From Calothrix anomala FACHB-343 (GTDB lineage: Bacteria; Cyanobacteriota; Cyanobacteriia; Cyanobacteriales; Nostocaceae): DNA of 64,000 nucleotides. Within the stretch, counting starts at the first letter, position 1. Each line of letters opens with the position of its first letter. Below the pieces are notes generated by a model. That model was not told the origin of the DNA. It ran no database searches and was given only the letters and a program-made list of their open reading frames with translations. Positions 7,169 to 16,452 of this stretch are shown here, piece by piece. The position numbers and the translations under genes are program-made. Location: the NCBI RefSeq assembly GCF_014696435.1, contig NZ_JACJQG010000035.1:25354-89353 (forward strand), written 5' to 3'.

Positions 7169-10100
7169 TTATCTTCCTCGTTCGTTTTGGAAATTATCGG
7201 ACAGCATAATAAACAATACATTTTCCAATTCCTTCTCAAACTTGAGAGTTTTCACTAAATCAGCTTCTTGGGAGACAAGAGCATCGATAATAATCATGTC
7301 AGGTTTGACTGAGAGGGCTTTGTTGATGCATTCTTGGGGATTGGAGGCTTCAATTACGTTATAGCCTTGAGTTTGCAATACATCCGAGATGGTTTTTAAA
7401 GTTGATGCGTTGCGATCTACAACTAACACCTTTTTACTGGAAGTACCTTGAGAAAGCAGTGAGCCAATTTCGCTGCGGAGTTGTTCAGTGTTAATTGGCT
7501 TGGTAAGATAGCGATCGATGCCAATATGGTAACCTCGTTCTTTATTTTCAATAATTGACAAAATAATGATCGGTATATCTGCGGTATGCGGATCGTTTTT
7601 GAGGACGGCGGCGACATCAAAGCCGTTAATTTGCGGCATCATTACATCTAGCAAAATTAAATCGGGACGGTGGATTTTGATTTGCTGGATTGCATCCATC
7701 CCATCTTTGGCTTCGCGGACGTTATAGCCTTCATTTTCTAGTTGTTGGCGCAACAGTTCGCGAATATTGATATCATCATCGACTACCAAAATAGTTTTGC
7801 GGTTCTCATGCAAGACGGAATTGGTGACGATGACATGTTCTTTAAGCTGCTTCACCAATGCTTCGAGATTGAGATTAGCACTGGCTTTATGCTCGTTGGT
7901 GTAAAAGGGAATGAGGAAGGAGAATGTGCTACCTTTACCTGGTTCGCTTTCTACCCAAATTTTACCGCCGTGATGCTCAACAATTTGTTTGCAGATGGGT
8001 AAGCCTAAACCGGTACCTTTGGGTTTATCGGTGAGGGTGTCACCAACTTGGCGGAATTTCTCGAAGACTTTTGGCTGATCTTCTGGTGCAATTCCAATAC
8101 CTGTATCGATGACGCTAACACAAACACCATCATGATGTTGTTTAAGACGACAGGTAATAGAACCAGATTGAGTAAATTTGACGGCATTAGATATCAGGTT
8201 GATCAAGACTTGCAACAGCCGATTGCGATCGCCTATTATTTGCGGTAATCCTGGTTCAATTTCCGTAATTAGCTGTAAGCCGTTAGTTTCAAATAATGCT
8301 GATGTAGAATTGCTTGCCCAGTCAATTAACTCACTGGGATCTACAGGCTCCATGTGCCATTCTACCTTCCCTGCTTCCATTTTGGCGATATCTAAGACAT
8401 CGTTAATCAAGGATGTGAGCCGTTCAGCTTCGGAAACGATAATGTTAAGATTATCACCTACCCGCTTGATGGTTTTTTGCAATTTGCGATCGTCGGTTGT
8501 CAAGATGGGAAAGACATCGGTTTCGAGCTTTTCTTTAATAATCGAAGCAAAACCAAGAACAGAAGTTAGGGGTGTCCGCAGTTCGTGAGAAACCGTGGAG
8601 ATAAAGTCTGTTTTCATCTTGTCAACTTCTTTTTCTGCGGTGATATCGCGAATTATTAAGGCGGAACCAAAGCAGGTAGGTGGTTCATTTTCTACGGTTT
8701 TCTTAAAGATTGCGGTTGCAACTGCTTGCCCAATTTTCTCCTTAGCTAAGGCAATTTCCGCCGCAAATACCTCTTGGGGATGAGACTGGGTTTGCTCAAT
8801 TAAATGTCCTAAACCGGATATTGGTAATTCTCGATAATGTCCGTTGAGTTGGCTGGCTGTCAATCCATGCATAGTTAAAAAAGCTGGATTGAAGTGGGTA
8901 ATTTGTCCAGTCACATCTGTCACCAGTAAAGCATCAGCGAGGTTATCTAAAATCGCGTTTAAACCTTGGGCTTCAGCTAAGGTATTTTGTAGGGCTGCTG
9001 TGCGTTCGGCTACTCTGGCTTCTAGTTCTTGATTGAGTTGTCGCAGAGCGATTTCTGCTTGCTTGCGGGCTGTAATATCGGTATTAATTTCCAGGATGGC
9101 GCTGGGTTGCTGGTTGATGTCGCGTTGCAATGTCCAACGGCTTTGGACGGTAATTTGTTTGCCATCATGGGTAAGGTGTTGGACTTCTCCTTCCCAATTA
9201 CCTTGCTGTAATAACTCGGCGAGGATTAATTCTTTGGGTTGGGGAAAGATTTTTTGGATAAATTTGTAAATGTATTGGTCTTTGACTTCTTCGCGCTTCC
9301 AACCATAGAGTATTTCTGCGCCTTGATTCCAGTACAGAATTTTGTCGCTCATATCACGCACAATAATGGCATCGCTGGAATGATTCAACATATCCAGCAA
9401 GCGTTGATTTTTGGCTTCAGCCAATTTGCGTTCGTGAATATCTGTACAGGTACCAATCCATTCGCGAATACTTCCGTCTGCTTCTAATACGGGAACACCA
9501 CATACCGAAAAATAGCGATAATTACCATCTTTACCCAAAAGACGATACTCAGTTTCATAAATACCTCGCTTCGCTACCGCCGTACTCCAAGCGTCAAAGG
9601 AATGGGGACGATCCTCAGGGTGAATAGCATCAATCCAACCCCAGTCAGTAACTTCTGCTTCCGTTTGTCCTGTGTAAGCCATCCAAGTCATCATTTCACT
9701 ACTGATACCTAATCCTTCGGGAGTTGCTCCCCAAACAATTTGAGAGGTAGCTGCAACTAGGGAACGGTATCTTTCTTTGAGACGGCGATTTTCAGCTTCA
9801 GCTAATTTGCGATCGTGAATATCGGTACAGGTACCAATCCATTCCCGCACGCTCCCGTCATCTTCAATTACGGGAGCGCCCCAAACCCAGAAGTAGCGAT
9901 AGTTACCATCTTTACCCCGGATGCGGTATTCAATTTGATATTGACTGAGGTTGGCGACAGCCTTACCCCAAGCTTCACCAGTGTAGCCGCGATCGTCAGG
10001 ATGAACAGCCTCAATCCAACCGCCGTTTTCTGCTTCGGCTAAAGTTTGTCCTGTGTAGGCGATCCAATCTTCGAGTTCAAAGCAAATTCCTTCGGGGGAA

Positions 10101-10534
10101 CTAACCCAAATAATTTGGGTGTTAGTCTTAATTAAGGAACGATATCTCGCTTCGCTCTGTTTTAAGCTTTTTTCTGATTGTTGGTGTTCTTGTTGGATTT
10201 GCTTGAAATCGCTAATATTCTCTACAATCGACCAAATTAGCGATTCTCCATCCTGCTCTATGATTTGTCCTGACACTTTGACAGGAACTAAATGCCCATC
10301 TTGATGAATTAACTTTTGTTCATGAGTCCCGTAGCAAGTAGTTTGTTGGAGTTGTTCTAATATATCTGGCTTGATGGGGTAGGGGAAATTGAGAGTTTCC
10401 GAGACAGTACGCCCCACAATCGCCGCATAGGCGGGATTAATGTAAATTATTGTCCCATCCATACGACAAAGTACCATACCCAGAGGACAGGTTTCTAATA
10501 GCTGACGGCTGTATTGCTCAATTTGGTTGGACAT
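7169..10534 (-). CDS. Soluble PAS-domain hybrid histidine kinase with two C-terminal receiver domains
   Basis: 1,121 aa. Order: PAS about 8-110; two very similar PAS/PAC units about 130-245 and 255-370 (RYRSLI..TQI and RYRSLVAATSQIVWGATPEG); PAS about 378-490; coiled coil 492-522; PAS about 525-635. The HisKA box follows with phospho-His650 in SHELRTPLT. The ATPase domain carries NLISNAVKFT, DTGIGIAPED and GTGLGLPICKQ. Receiver 1 spans 913-1028 with Asp963. Receiver 2 spans 1034-1121 with Asp1084. There is no membrane segment, so sensing is cytoplasmic. Receiver 2 stops before the conserved Lys/beta-5 part, so it is truncated. The start overlaps the preceding kinase gene by 17 bp, which suggests cotranscription. 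Confidence 0.9.
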   Translation of the reverse strand: MSNQIEQYSRQLLETCPLGMVLCRMDGTIIYINPAYAAIVGRTVSETLNFPYPIKPDILEQLQQTTCYGTHEQKLIHQDGHLVPVKVSGQIIEQDGESLIWSIVENISDFKQIQQEHQQSEKSLKQSEARYRSLIKTNTQIIWVSSPEGICFELEDWIAYTGQTLAEAENGGWIEAVHPDDRGYTGEAWGKAVANLSQYQIEYRIRGKDGNYRYFWVWGAPVIEDDGSVREWIGTCTDIHDRKLAEAENRRLKERYRSLVAATSQIVWGATPEGLGISSEMMTWMAYTGQTEAEVTDWGWIDAIHPEDRPHSFDAWSTAVAKRGIYETEYRLLGKDGNYRYFSVCGVPVLEADGSIREWIGTCTDIHERKLAEAKNQRLLDMLNHSSDAIIVRDMSDKILYWNQGAEILYGWKREEVKDQYIYKFIQKIFPQPKELILAELLQQGNWEGEVQHLTHDGKQITVQSRWTLQRDINQQPSAILEINTDITARKQAEIALRQLNQELEARVAERTAALQNTLAEAQGLNAILDNLADALLVTDVTGQITHFNPAFLTMHGLTASQLNGHYRELPISGLGHLIEQTQSHPQEVFAAEIALAKEKIGQAVATAIFKKTVENEPPTCFGSALIIRDITAEKEVDKMKTDFISTVSHELRTPLTSVLGFASIIKEKLETDVFPILTTDDRKLQKTIKRVGDNLNIIVSEAERLTSLINDVLDIAKMEAGKVEWHMEPVDPSELIDWASNSTSALFETNGLQLITEIEPGLPQIIGDRNRLLQVLINLISNAVKFTQSGSITCRLKQHHDGVCVSVIDTGIGIAPEDQPKVFEKFRQVGDTLTDKPKGTGLGLPICKQIVEHHGGKIWVESEPGKGSTFSFLIPFYTNEHKASANLNLEALVKQLKEHVIVTNSVLHENRKTILVVDDDINIRELLRQQLENEGYNVREAKDGMDAIQQIKIHRPDLILLDVMMPQINGFDVAAVLKNDPHTADIPIIILSIIENKERGYHIGIDRYLTKPINTEQLRSEIGSLLSQGTSSKKVLVVDRNASTLKTISDVLQTQGYNVIEASNPQECINKALSVKPDMIIIDALVSQEADLVKTLKFEKELENVLFIMLSDNFQNERGR

Positions 10535-12518
10535 AGTTGTTCTCTGAATGATGGATTGGGGTAGAGTTGGGGCAATAAAACCAAGACAATAAGGTGGCGT
10601 AAAGTTTTAAGGAAATCGGATGGCGTTGGAAAATTTCGTAAATCTGCTCAGGAGTAGCAGCTGCCACATCTGGATTGTGTTGGGAAAGTTGCTGTAACAT
10701 TTGAGTATGGCGTGCTAGCAGATCCGTTGGTTTGAGCATAGGAGTTGTGGAGGGAATAAAGCCTTCTGGATCGGCGGTGGGAGATGACTCTGTGGGAGAA
10801 ATTACTGAGACGACAGGGTCAGAAATGTTGCTATTTTTTGGTTCAACAACTTCTACCATTGCCGAATCTACAGGAATCTGAATCCAAAATTCCGTACCTT
10901 GTCCTGGTTGAGAACGACATTTAAGAATTCCCTGGTGTTTTTCCACAACAATTTGATGGCTAATTGCCATGCCTAAGCCAGTACCTTTACCTAGTTCTTT
11001 GGTAGTAAAAAATGGATCGTAAATGCGCCGCATGACTTCCTCTTCCATTCCCGGGCCATTATCAGCAATGCGAATTACTACCCAGCGATCGCTCAGGAGT
11101 TCTGTACGAATGGTAATTTGGGGTTGAGTGAATTCTTCAGGATTGTTGACTATGGACTCTTCTAAAGCATCAATGGCATTAGAAAGGATATTCATAAATA
11201 CCTGATTCAACTGTCCGAGATAGCATTCAATCAGGGGGAGTGAGGCATATTCTTTGATAATGGCAATTTCTGGACGATTGGTAGCTGCTTTCAGGCGATG
11301 GCGAAGGATCATCAGCGTTCCATCAATGCCATGATGAATGTTGACGGGTTTCTTTTGAGATTCGTCATGGCGGGAAAAGTTTTTCAGCGATTGGACAATT
11401 TCGACGATGCGATCGCTCCCCATTTTCATCGAATCAAGTAATTTGGGGAGATCCTCCATAATAAATTCCACATCGATATTGTCTAGCTCTGATTCCAAAT
11501 CTGCTGGGGTAACAGTTAAGAATTTTTGATACACCTGCAACAGATGCAATAAGTCTTGGGCATAGTCGGTAACATATCTTAAATTACCGCAAATAAAATT
11601 TACAGGGTTATTGATTTCGTGGGCGACTCCGGCGATGAGTTGTCCTAAGCTGGACATTTTTTCGCTTTGAATTAACTGGGTTTGAGCTAATTGCAAATCG
11701 TGGAGAGCTTGTTGCAGTTTTTCGGTTTGGGCTTTGGCTTGGGCGGTAGCTTGAATACTGTGTTCGTAAAGTAATGCTTTTTCAAGAGCGATCGCAGTTT
11801 GGGAAGCAAAGATACTCGCCAGTTTCAAGTGTTCTGCTTTGTAAGCATCGATCCGATCTGCACCAATAGCGATCGCGCCTAATATCCGTTCTCTAGCGCG
11901 TAAGGGTACGCAAATCAACGCCTGAATATTATTCTCTCGCCATAATCGCGGATCGGCTGGTACATTATTGATCAATTCGGCTCTACCAGATTGAACAATA
12001 TCCCCGATAATTCCTTTACCCGGTTTTGGTTGATTGTACTGACAGAAATCGCCAAAATCAGCCAAAGTTTCAAAAGCTGTAGCATCTGCATTCAAAAGTA
12101 AAATTGTACCGCCAGAAGATTCCATTAATTGACTCATTTCATGCAGCACGAGTTGAGCAATTTGTCGCCGATCTAAACTAGTGGTAAGTTGAGTAGAAAT
12201 ATCTTCAAATAAATCAATTTCCTGATATCTTTCTAATAATTCTTTGGCTAATTCTTTCTTTTCGGCTTCTTGCTTGGCTAGCAATGAAAGCAAATTCGCC
12301 ACTAAAGTTGCTGGTTGTGCGCCCACAACCCAACCGATGATTTCTCCTGACACTTCAATGGGATAGCGGTTAGCAACCAGATGCTCTCCCATAGTCAAGA
12401 TTTTTGTCCCGTCTAGTAGTTCCACCGCGATCGCTATGTTGAATTGATTAGCGAAGTTTTGCAACAAAGATGGTAACTCTGGTTTATTGAGAATTCTTTT
12501 GAGGTTAACTGCTGACAT
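10518..12518 (-). CDS. GAF-domain sensor histidine kinase
   Basis: 666 aa from MSAVNLKRIL at 12518; an in-frame ATG at 12530 would add four residues. A degenerate N-terminal sensor (1-80) is followed by a GAF domain (about 105-250, LFEDISTQLTTSLD to TAIALEKALLYE), a coiled coil and a HisKA box (EINNPVNF type, His about 300 in GVAHEINNPV). The ATPase domain has NILSNAIDAL, DNGPGMEEEV and GTGLGMAISHQ. The C-terminal about 110 residues are a Pro/Ser linker and a short helical domain of unknown role. It is soluble and cytoplasmic. The gene's 3' end overlaps the next hybrid kinase, so the two are probably made together and act in one relay with the single-domain regulator. Confidence 0.9.
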   Translation of the reverse strand: MSAVNLKRILNKPELPSLLQNFANQFNIAIAVELLDGTKILTMGEHLVANRYPIEVSGEIIGWVVGAQPATLVANLLSLLAKQEAEKKELAKELLERYQEIDLFEDISTQLTTSLDRRQIAQLVLHEMSQLMESSGGTILLLNADATAFETLADFGDFCQYNQPKPGKGIIGDIVQSGRAELINNVPADPRLWRENNIQALICVPLRARERILGAIAIGADRIDAYKAEHLKLASIFASQTAIALEKALLYEHSIQATAQAKAQTEKLQQALHDLQLAQTQLIQSEKMSSLGQLIAGVAHEINNPVNFICGNLRYVTDYAQDLLHLLQVYQKFLTVTPADLESELDNIDVEFIMEDLPKLLDSMKMGSDRIVEIVQSLKNFSRHDESQKKPVNIHHGIDGTLMILRHRLKAATNRPEIAIIKEYASLPLIECYLGQLNQVFMNILSNAIDALEESIVNNPEEFTQPQITIRTELLSDRWVVIRIADNGPGMEEEVMRRIYDPFFTTKELGKGTGLGMAISHQIVVEKHQGILKCRSQPGQGTEFWIQIPVDSAMVEVVEPKNSNISDPVVSVISPTESSPTADPEGFIPSTTPMLKPTDLLARHTQMLQQLSQHNPDVAAATPEQIYEIFQRHPISLKLYATLLSWFYCPNSTPIHHSENNYVQPN

Positions 12519-12653
12519 GAAATACCTCATCTACAACAGATAGGTTAGGGCATACGCAAACGTACCCTGAAATGGGTAAACGCTTGGGGAGTAGTCCACT
12601 AAAAGGGCGACTAGATAGCAAGTGATATTCTAGTAAGCTCGGATTAGACATAA

Positions 12654-12740
12654 TCGTGTAAGACCTCGGTAGGGAGCAATCCTCAAAGGGCAGTGATTAG
12701 CCCAAGAATCCTCGCCGTTCTACGGCGACGGAGTGTCAAT
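12654..12740 (+). pseudogene. Remnant of an IS200/IS605-type element right end (tnpB 3' end)
   Basis: The reading KTSVGSNPQRAVISPRILAV (12660-12719) looks like the C-terminal tail of cyanobacterial TnpB proteins. It is followed by a hairpin, gccgttctacggc (12714-12726), and then gtgtcaat, the sequence that typically closes such elements. Stops occur just upstream in this frame (taa at 12651) and no tnpB body is present. I infer a decayed insertion. A match to TnpB termini by database search would settle it. Confidence 0.35.
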
Positions 12741-12945
12741 AAGAGTAGTTTTCCCAGAAAGGTTGAAGGCGTAACATTAGATTTGGGCATTGGGCATGGG
12801 GCATGGGGCATTGGGAATTGGGCTTTTAAGTTGCACAATCCATCGTGAGGGCTGTTGACGGTTGATGGTTGACGGTTGACGGTTGACTGTTGACAGCCTA
12901 TTAGTTATGCAATTTAGACGCCCATTAGCTTAAACCAACCTTGTC
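12741..12945. repeat. Intergenic heptamer arrays
   Basis: Two STRR arrays: gggcatt/gggcatg units at about 12783-12820, and ttgacgg/ttgatgg/ttgactg units at 12853-12893. No gene is visible between the two kinase operons here. Confidence 0.85.
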
Positions 12946-14058
12946 TTAAGCTAAAGGTAGAGAAAATTCAAATTTACTACCCAGTCCTTTTTGACTTTCT
13001 ACGTGAATTTTGCCGCCTTGGAGTTCAACTAACCGTTGAGAGATGGTTAAACCAATACCTGTACCCCCAGAATGGCGATCGCGCGATGTATCCGCACGCC
13101 AAAACCGCTCAAATACATGGGGTAACTCTTCCGGCGCAATTCCAATACCTGTATCTACAACTGCAATCCACAGGTATTTTGAGTCAACCCAAATATGAAT
13201 GGTAATTGTACCTTGAATGGTATAACGGACTGCATTACCCAGCAAATTTACCAGTATTTGTTCGGTGCGGTCTAAATCAGCCAACACAAAAGGCAGTGTA
13301 GGCGGGCATTCTAACAGCAGGGTCGGGCCATCTTCTAATAATTGGTCAGTAAATTTTTCTACTAATGATTCTAATAAAGGACGAATATTGACGCGCTGGA
13401 TATTAATCGCTAAAGAACCAGCTTCCGCCTTAGAAAGTTCTTGCAGGTCGTTCACCAAGCGCTCTAAACGCTTAGTTTCTTTGGCTAATCTGCGATAAAC
13501 ATCTGCTGATGGTTCAATTTCGCCATCAGCGAGTTGTTCTAAGTAACCACGAACAACTGTTAGGGGTGTTCGTAGTTCATGGGTCATATCTCCAATTAAT
13601 TCCCGCCGTCTAGTTTCCACTCCTTGTAAACTATCAGCCATGCGGTTAAAACTCGCACCTAATTGGTTAATTTCGGGAATATCAGATATGGGTAATCTGG
13701 CTTCAAAATCACCGGAAGCATACTGTCGGGTAATTTGCTCCATATCGGTCAATCCCTGCATGATCCGGCGAGATACCCAGTAACTTAATCCCCCAGCTGC
13801 TGTTGTCCCCACTAATACTGACCACAGAGTACTGCGTTGCCAAGCTATTTCAAATCCTTGCACTAATTCAGTGCGGATATCAATTAAATCTACCCCTTCA
13901 TCTTCTAATCGTTCTAGGTGGAGAACAAAAAACCGGGGAGAGGAGATTTTACTAATGATCACCAGACTAAATACGCCTACTACCATCACTACCAAGTGTG
14001 AAAATAACAGGCGTGATGTTAAAGGTAAGGACTTTGTCCAAGGCCAACCCTTTTTCAT
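12946..14058 (-). CDS. Membrane-bound sensor histidine kinase (HAMP, BaeS-like)
   Basis: 370 aa. Membrane segments at about 16-37 and 76-95 bracket a small periplasmic loop of about 38 residues. A HAMP linker covers about 97-148 and HisKA has phospho-His160 in GDMTHELRTPLTVV. The ATPase domain shows NLLGNAVRYT, DTGIGIAPEELPHVFERFWR and GTGIGLTISQRLV. This is the classic architecture of a two-component sensor that phosphorylates an OmpR-type partner. The partner gene lies five bases upstream in the same direction. The small sensor loop suggests that membrane or envelope stress is detected rather than a bound nutrient. Confidence 0.9.
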   Translation of the reverse strand: MKKGWPWTKSLPLTSRLLFSHLVVMVVGVFSLVIISKISSPRFFVLHLERLEDEGVDLIDIRTELVQGFEIAWQRSTLWSVLVGTTAAGGLSYWVSRRIMQGLTDMEQITRQYASGDFEARLPISDIPEINQLGASFNRMADSLQGVETRRRELIGDMTHELRTPLTVVRGYLEQLADGEIEPSADVYRRLAKETKRLERLVNDLQELSKAEAGSLAINIQRVNIRPLLESLVEKFTDQLLEDGPTLLLECPPTLPFVLADLDRTEQILVNLLGNAVRYTIQGTITIHIWVDSKYLWIAVVDTGIGIAPEELPHVFERFWRADTSRDRHSGGTGIGLTISQRLVELQGGKIHVESQKGLGSKFEFSLPLA

Positions 14059-14063
14059 AATGT

Positions 14064-14774
14064 TTAGCTCATGGTGGAATCATCAAATTTATAGCCTACT
14101 CCCACAACAGTTTTAATAAAAGTAGGATTAGATGGATCTGGTTCAATTTTTTTCCGCAATCGCGCTATATGCGTATCAACTACACGCTCATCACCAAAAA
14201 AGTTATCACCCCAAAGTTTGTCAATTAATTGGCTGCGGTTCCACACTCTACCGGGATTGCTGACAAAGGTAGTTAACAAGTTAAATTCTAGAGTTGTTAA
14301 GTCTAAGACTTCCGCTTGTTGGGAATCTAACTGGCGGCTAGCTGTACGCTGGTCTACATCGACAATAAAATGTTGGCTGCGATTGACTTGATTTTGTCCC
14401 CCTTGGCGGAGACTACGGCGTAACAAGGCGCGCACTCTCGCCACTAATTCTCTGGGGCTGAAAGGCTTAACCATGTAGTCATCAGCACCAGTAGATAAAC
14501 CAATTACGCGATCGATTTCCTCACCTTTAGCTGTGAGCATTAAAATATAAGGATCTTTTACACCTGGTTTTTGGCGAATTCTGGCACAAACTTCTAACCC
14601 ATCTAAACCAGGAATCATTAAGTCTAAAATGATTAAATCTGGTGGTTGCTCTTGAAACATCCGCAAAGCATTGACACCATCACGACTAATTCGGCAAATA
14701 AATCCTTCTTTTTCTAAAGTTAATTGGATTAATTCCGCAATATCTATTTCATCTTCAACTATTAAAATATCCAT
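14064..14774 (-). CDS. OmpR/PhoB-family response regulator
   Basis: 236 aa from MDILIVEDEIDIAELIQ at 14774; the frame runs 13 codons further up to 14813, but MDILIVEDE matches the family start. The receiver domain has the acidic pair ED, phospho-Asp51 in LIILDLMIPGLDG and the Lys in DDYMVKPFSPREL. The winged-helix DNA-binding domain (about 135-230) ends with the usual RVVDTHIARLRKKIEPDPSN. It is a transcription factor cotranscribed with the downstream sensor kinase (gap of five bases). Its targets are unknown. It is similar in layout to cyanobacterial RpaA/RpaB/ManR-type regulators, but I cannot assign it to one of them. Confidence 0.9.
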   Translation of the reverse strand: MDILIVEDEIDIAELIQLTLEKEGFICRISRDGVNALRMFQEQPPDLIILDLMIPGLDGLEVCARIRQKPGVKDPYILMLTAKGEEIDRVIGLSTGADDYMVKPFSPRELVARVRALLRRSLRQGGQNQVNRSQHFIVDVDQRTASRQLDSQQAEVLDLTTLEFNLLTTFVSNPGRVWNRSQLIDKLWGDNFFGDERVVDTHIARLRKKIEPDPSNPTFIKTVVGVGYKFDDSTMS

Positions 14775-14905
14775 TTCTATTAAAGAAAGTATTATACGCA
14801 GAGAAATTCCCAAATTTTAATTTTCAACTAATCATCTGACATATTATTTATCGCATTTTGTCAATATGTCGTTAGCAAAAGTTTTCCATCATTTCTAAAG
14901 TCCTA

Positions 14906-15616
14906 TTAAACAGTAGAATTGGATAAAGTGCGATAATTGTATCCCGATTTAGCATCTTTTTGAATGTATTGTTTAATGCTATCTAAGTCAATAAAATAGT
15001 CAGCGACATCAATCAAGTTATCGCTGGTCATCGCCCGCAAACTCACAACTTCTACCCTCGCACCGGTGCTGGTTACAGCATTGACTGCATAAGCTAAATC
15101 GCCATCGCCACTAACTAATACCGCAGTATCGTAGTAGGGCGCTAAATTTATCATATCTACAGCAATTTCTACATTCAAATTAGGTTTTTTATAACTCTCT
15201 ACAGGTTGGAATTCTTTAGTGACGACGCGATAACCATTCCGCCGCATCCAAAACAGAAAACCCTGTTGCTTTTCTTGAGAACGCAGCCGGATTGCTGGTG
15301 GTCGTGACATATCAATACCAGTATAGAAAAAAGCCCGTAATAAACGGGAATTTTCTGTTAATCTACAGAGTAGTTTGAGATAATCAATTTCTAAACCCAC
15401 TTGCAAAGCTGCATGAAAGAGATTGATTCCATCAATAAAAATAGCTACGCGACCGCGATGAATTCCTTGGAATAGTGAACTTGATGCTGTGGAATTTGGT
15501 TTTTTAAGTAGGGAACTTTCTGGTTCATGATTGATGAACCGTTGTTCTTTGCCAGATAAATCCTCATTGAGAGGTTTATCTTTTTCTTTTTCTGTGGTAA
15601 ATGTATTAATATTCAT
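14906..15616 (-). CDS. NYN-domain protein of the LabA/DUF88 family
   Basis: 236 aa. After a low-complexity N-terminus, residues 55-215 form a PIN-like NYN domain. Conserved acidic residues are seen in AIFIDGINLFH, NVEIAVDMINLAP and VLVSGDGDLAYAV, the set that binds metal in NYN ribonucleases. LabA-type proteins act in circadian output in Synechococcus and are thought to be RNases, though the substrate is not known. The gene is separated from the two-component pair by about 130 bp and may form its own unit. The ATG at 15616 leaves an unusually long polar leader; a later start is possible but no better Met occurs before the domain. Confidence 0.8.
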   Translation of the reverse strand: MNINTFTTEKEKDKPLNEDLSGKEQRFINHEPESSLLKKPNSTASSSLFQGIHRGRVAIFIDGINLFHAALQVGLEIDYLKLLCRLTENSRLLRAFFYTGIDMSRPPAIRLRSQEKQQGFLFWMRRNGYRVVTKEFQPVESYKKPNLNVEIAVDMINLAPYYDTAVLVSGDGDLAYAVNAVTSTGARVEVVSLRAMTSDNLIDVADYFIDLDSIKQYIQKDAKSGYNYRTLSNSTV

Positions 15617-16452
15617 TGGCCGATCCCTCTAGATTATCTAGTACAAAAGGTTTTTGGGCAAGTTAGCAGTGAAGATTCAGTACTAATTTATTAGCCTAGC
15701 AATGCTGCTAAAAATTAATAATTGATTAAGGTTTACCATCTTGGTGTTGTAGATTTGCCACTACTTACCGCAAAGTTAGGTAAATTCCTGTAAAGGGCAA
15801 TTCGTTATTATCTTTTTAGATTTCAGATATCTCTCCTGCTTGGTTTATTTATGCACCTGCTATCCTAACAGTAAATACCATACTGTTAATTGCTGCTAAT
15901 AAACCTGATCGCTGGTGGTGGTGCAGATTTGCAGTGCAATATCTGAAATTTATGACATATTGTCAAGTTAGATTTAACAAAATTTCCCCAATATTTATGA
16001 GTAGACTGCTATTTATCCAATCAAATTGACTGTTAGTTTTGCACAGAACACGCAGATTCAAGGCGTTCAGAGGACTGTGACTGAAGCGCTTGAGCAGTCT
16101 ATTCACCTTTATTTGTATTGTACATCCATATCTAAATTAGCTAAAGGGAAAATTGGAATGGGGCATTGGGCATTGGGCATGGGGCATTGGGCATGGGGCA
16201 TTGGGCATTGCCATGCCCTCTAGAATATTTTTGATGTGCCGTAAACCCTATTTAAATTAGTATAAGAATCCCCCAGCCAGAGTTTTAGCCTGGTGGGGGA
16301 AGGTTGTATTAGGGGTTAGGGGTTAGGGGCGAGCAATTTTTTGATGAGGAATACCTTGTGAATCTGTCTTTCCCATGACGCCAGTTCGCTCAAGTCGGGA
16401 AACCCGCCCACGCGACTGGCTCCCCAATGCCCAATGCCCCATGCCCCATGCC
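15617..16452. other. Long intergenic region with STRR arrays and a hairpin
   Basis: 836 bp without a convincing gene. Heptamer arrays (gggcatt/gggcatg) occupy about 16159-16210 and a related array (cccaatg/ccccatg) occupies about 16422-16452, directly after the DUF4912 gene's stop. A hairpin of cccccagcc/cctggtggggg type lies at 16269-16300. A 65-codon frame at 16026-16223 is partly made of the array, and I do not accept it as a gene. Confidence 0.6.

Noticed and set aside
8000-10300. Several plus-strand frames of 60-136 codons
   Set aside because: All lie antisense to the well-conserved hybrid kinase and have no ribosome binding sites.
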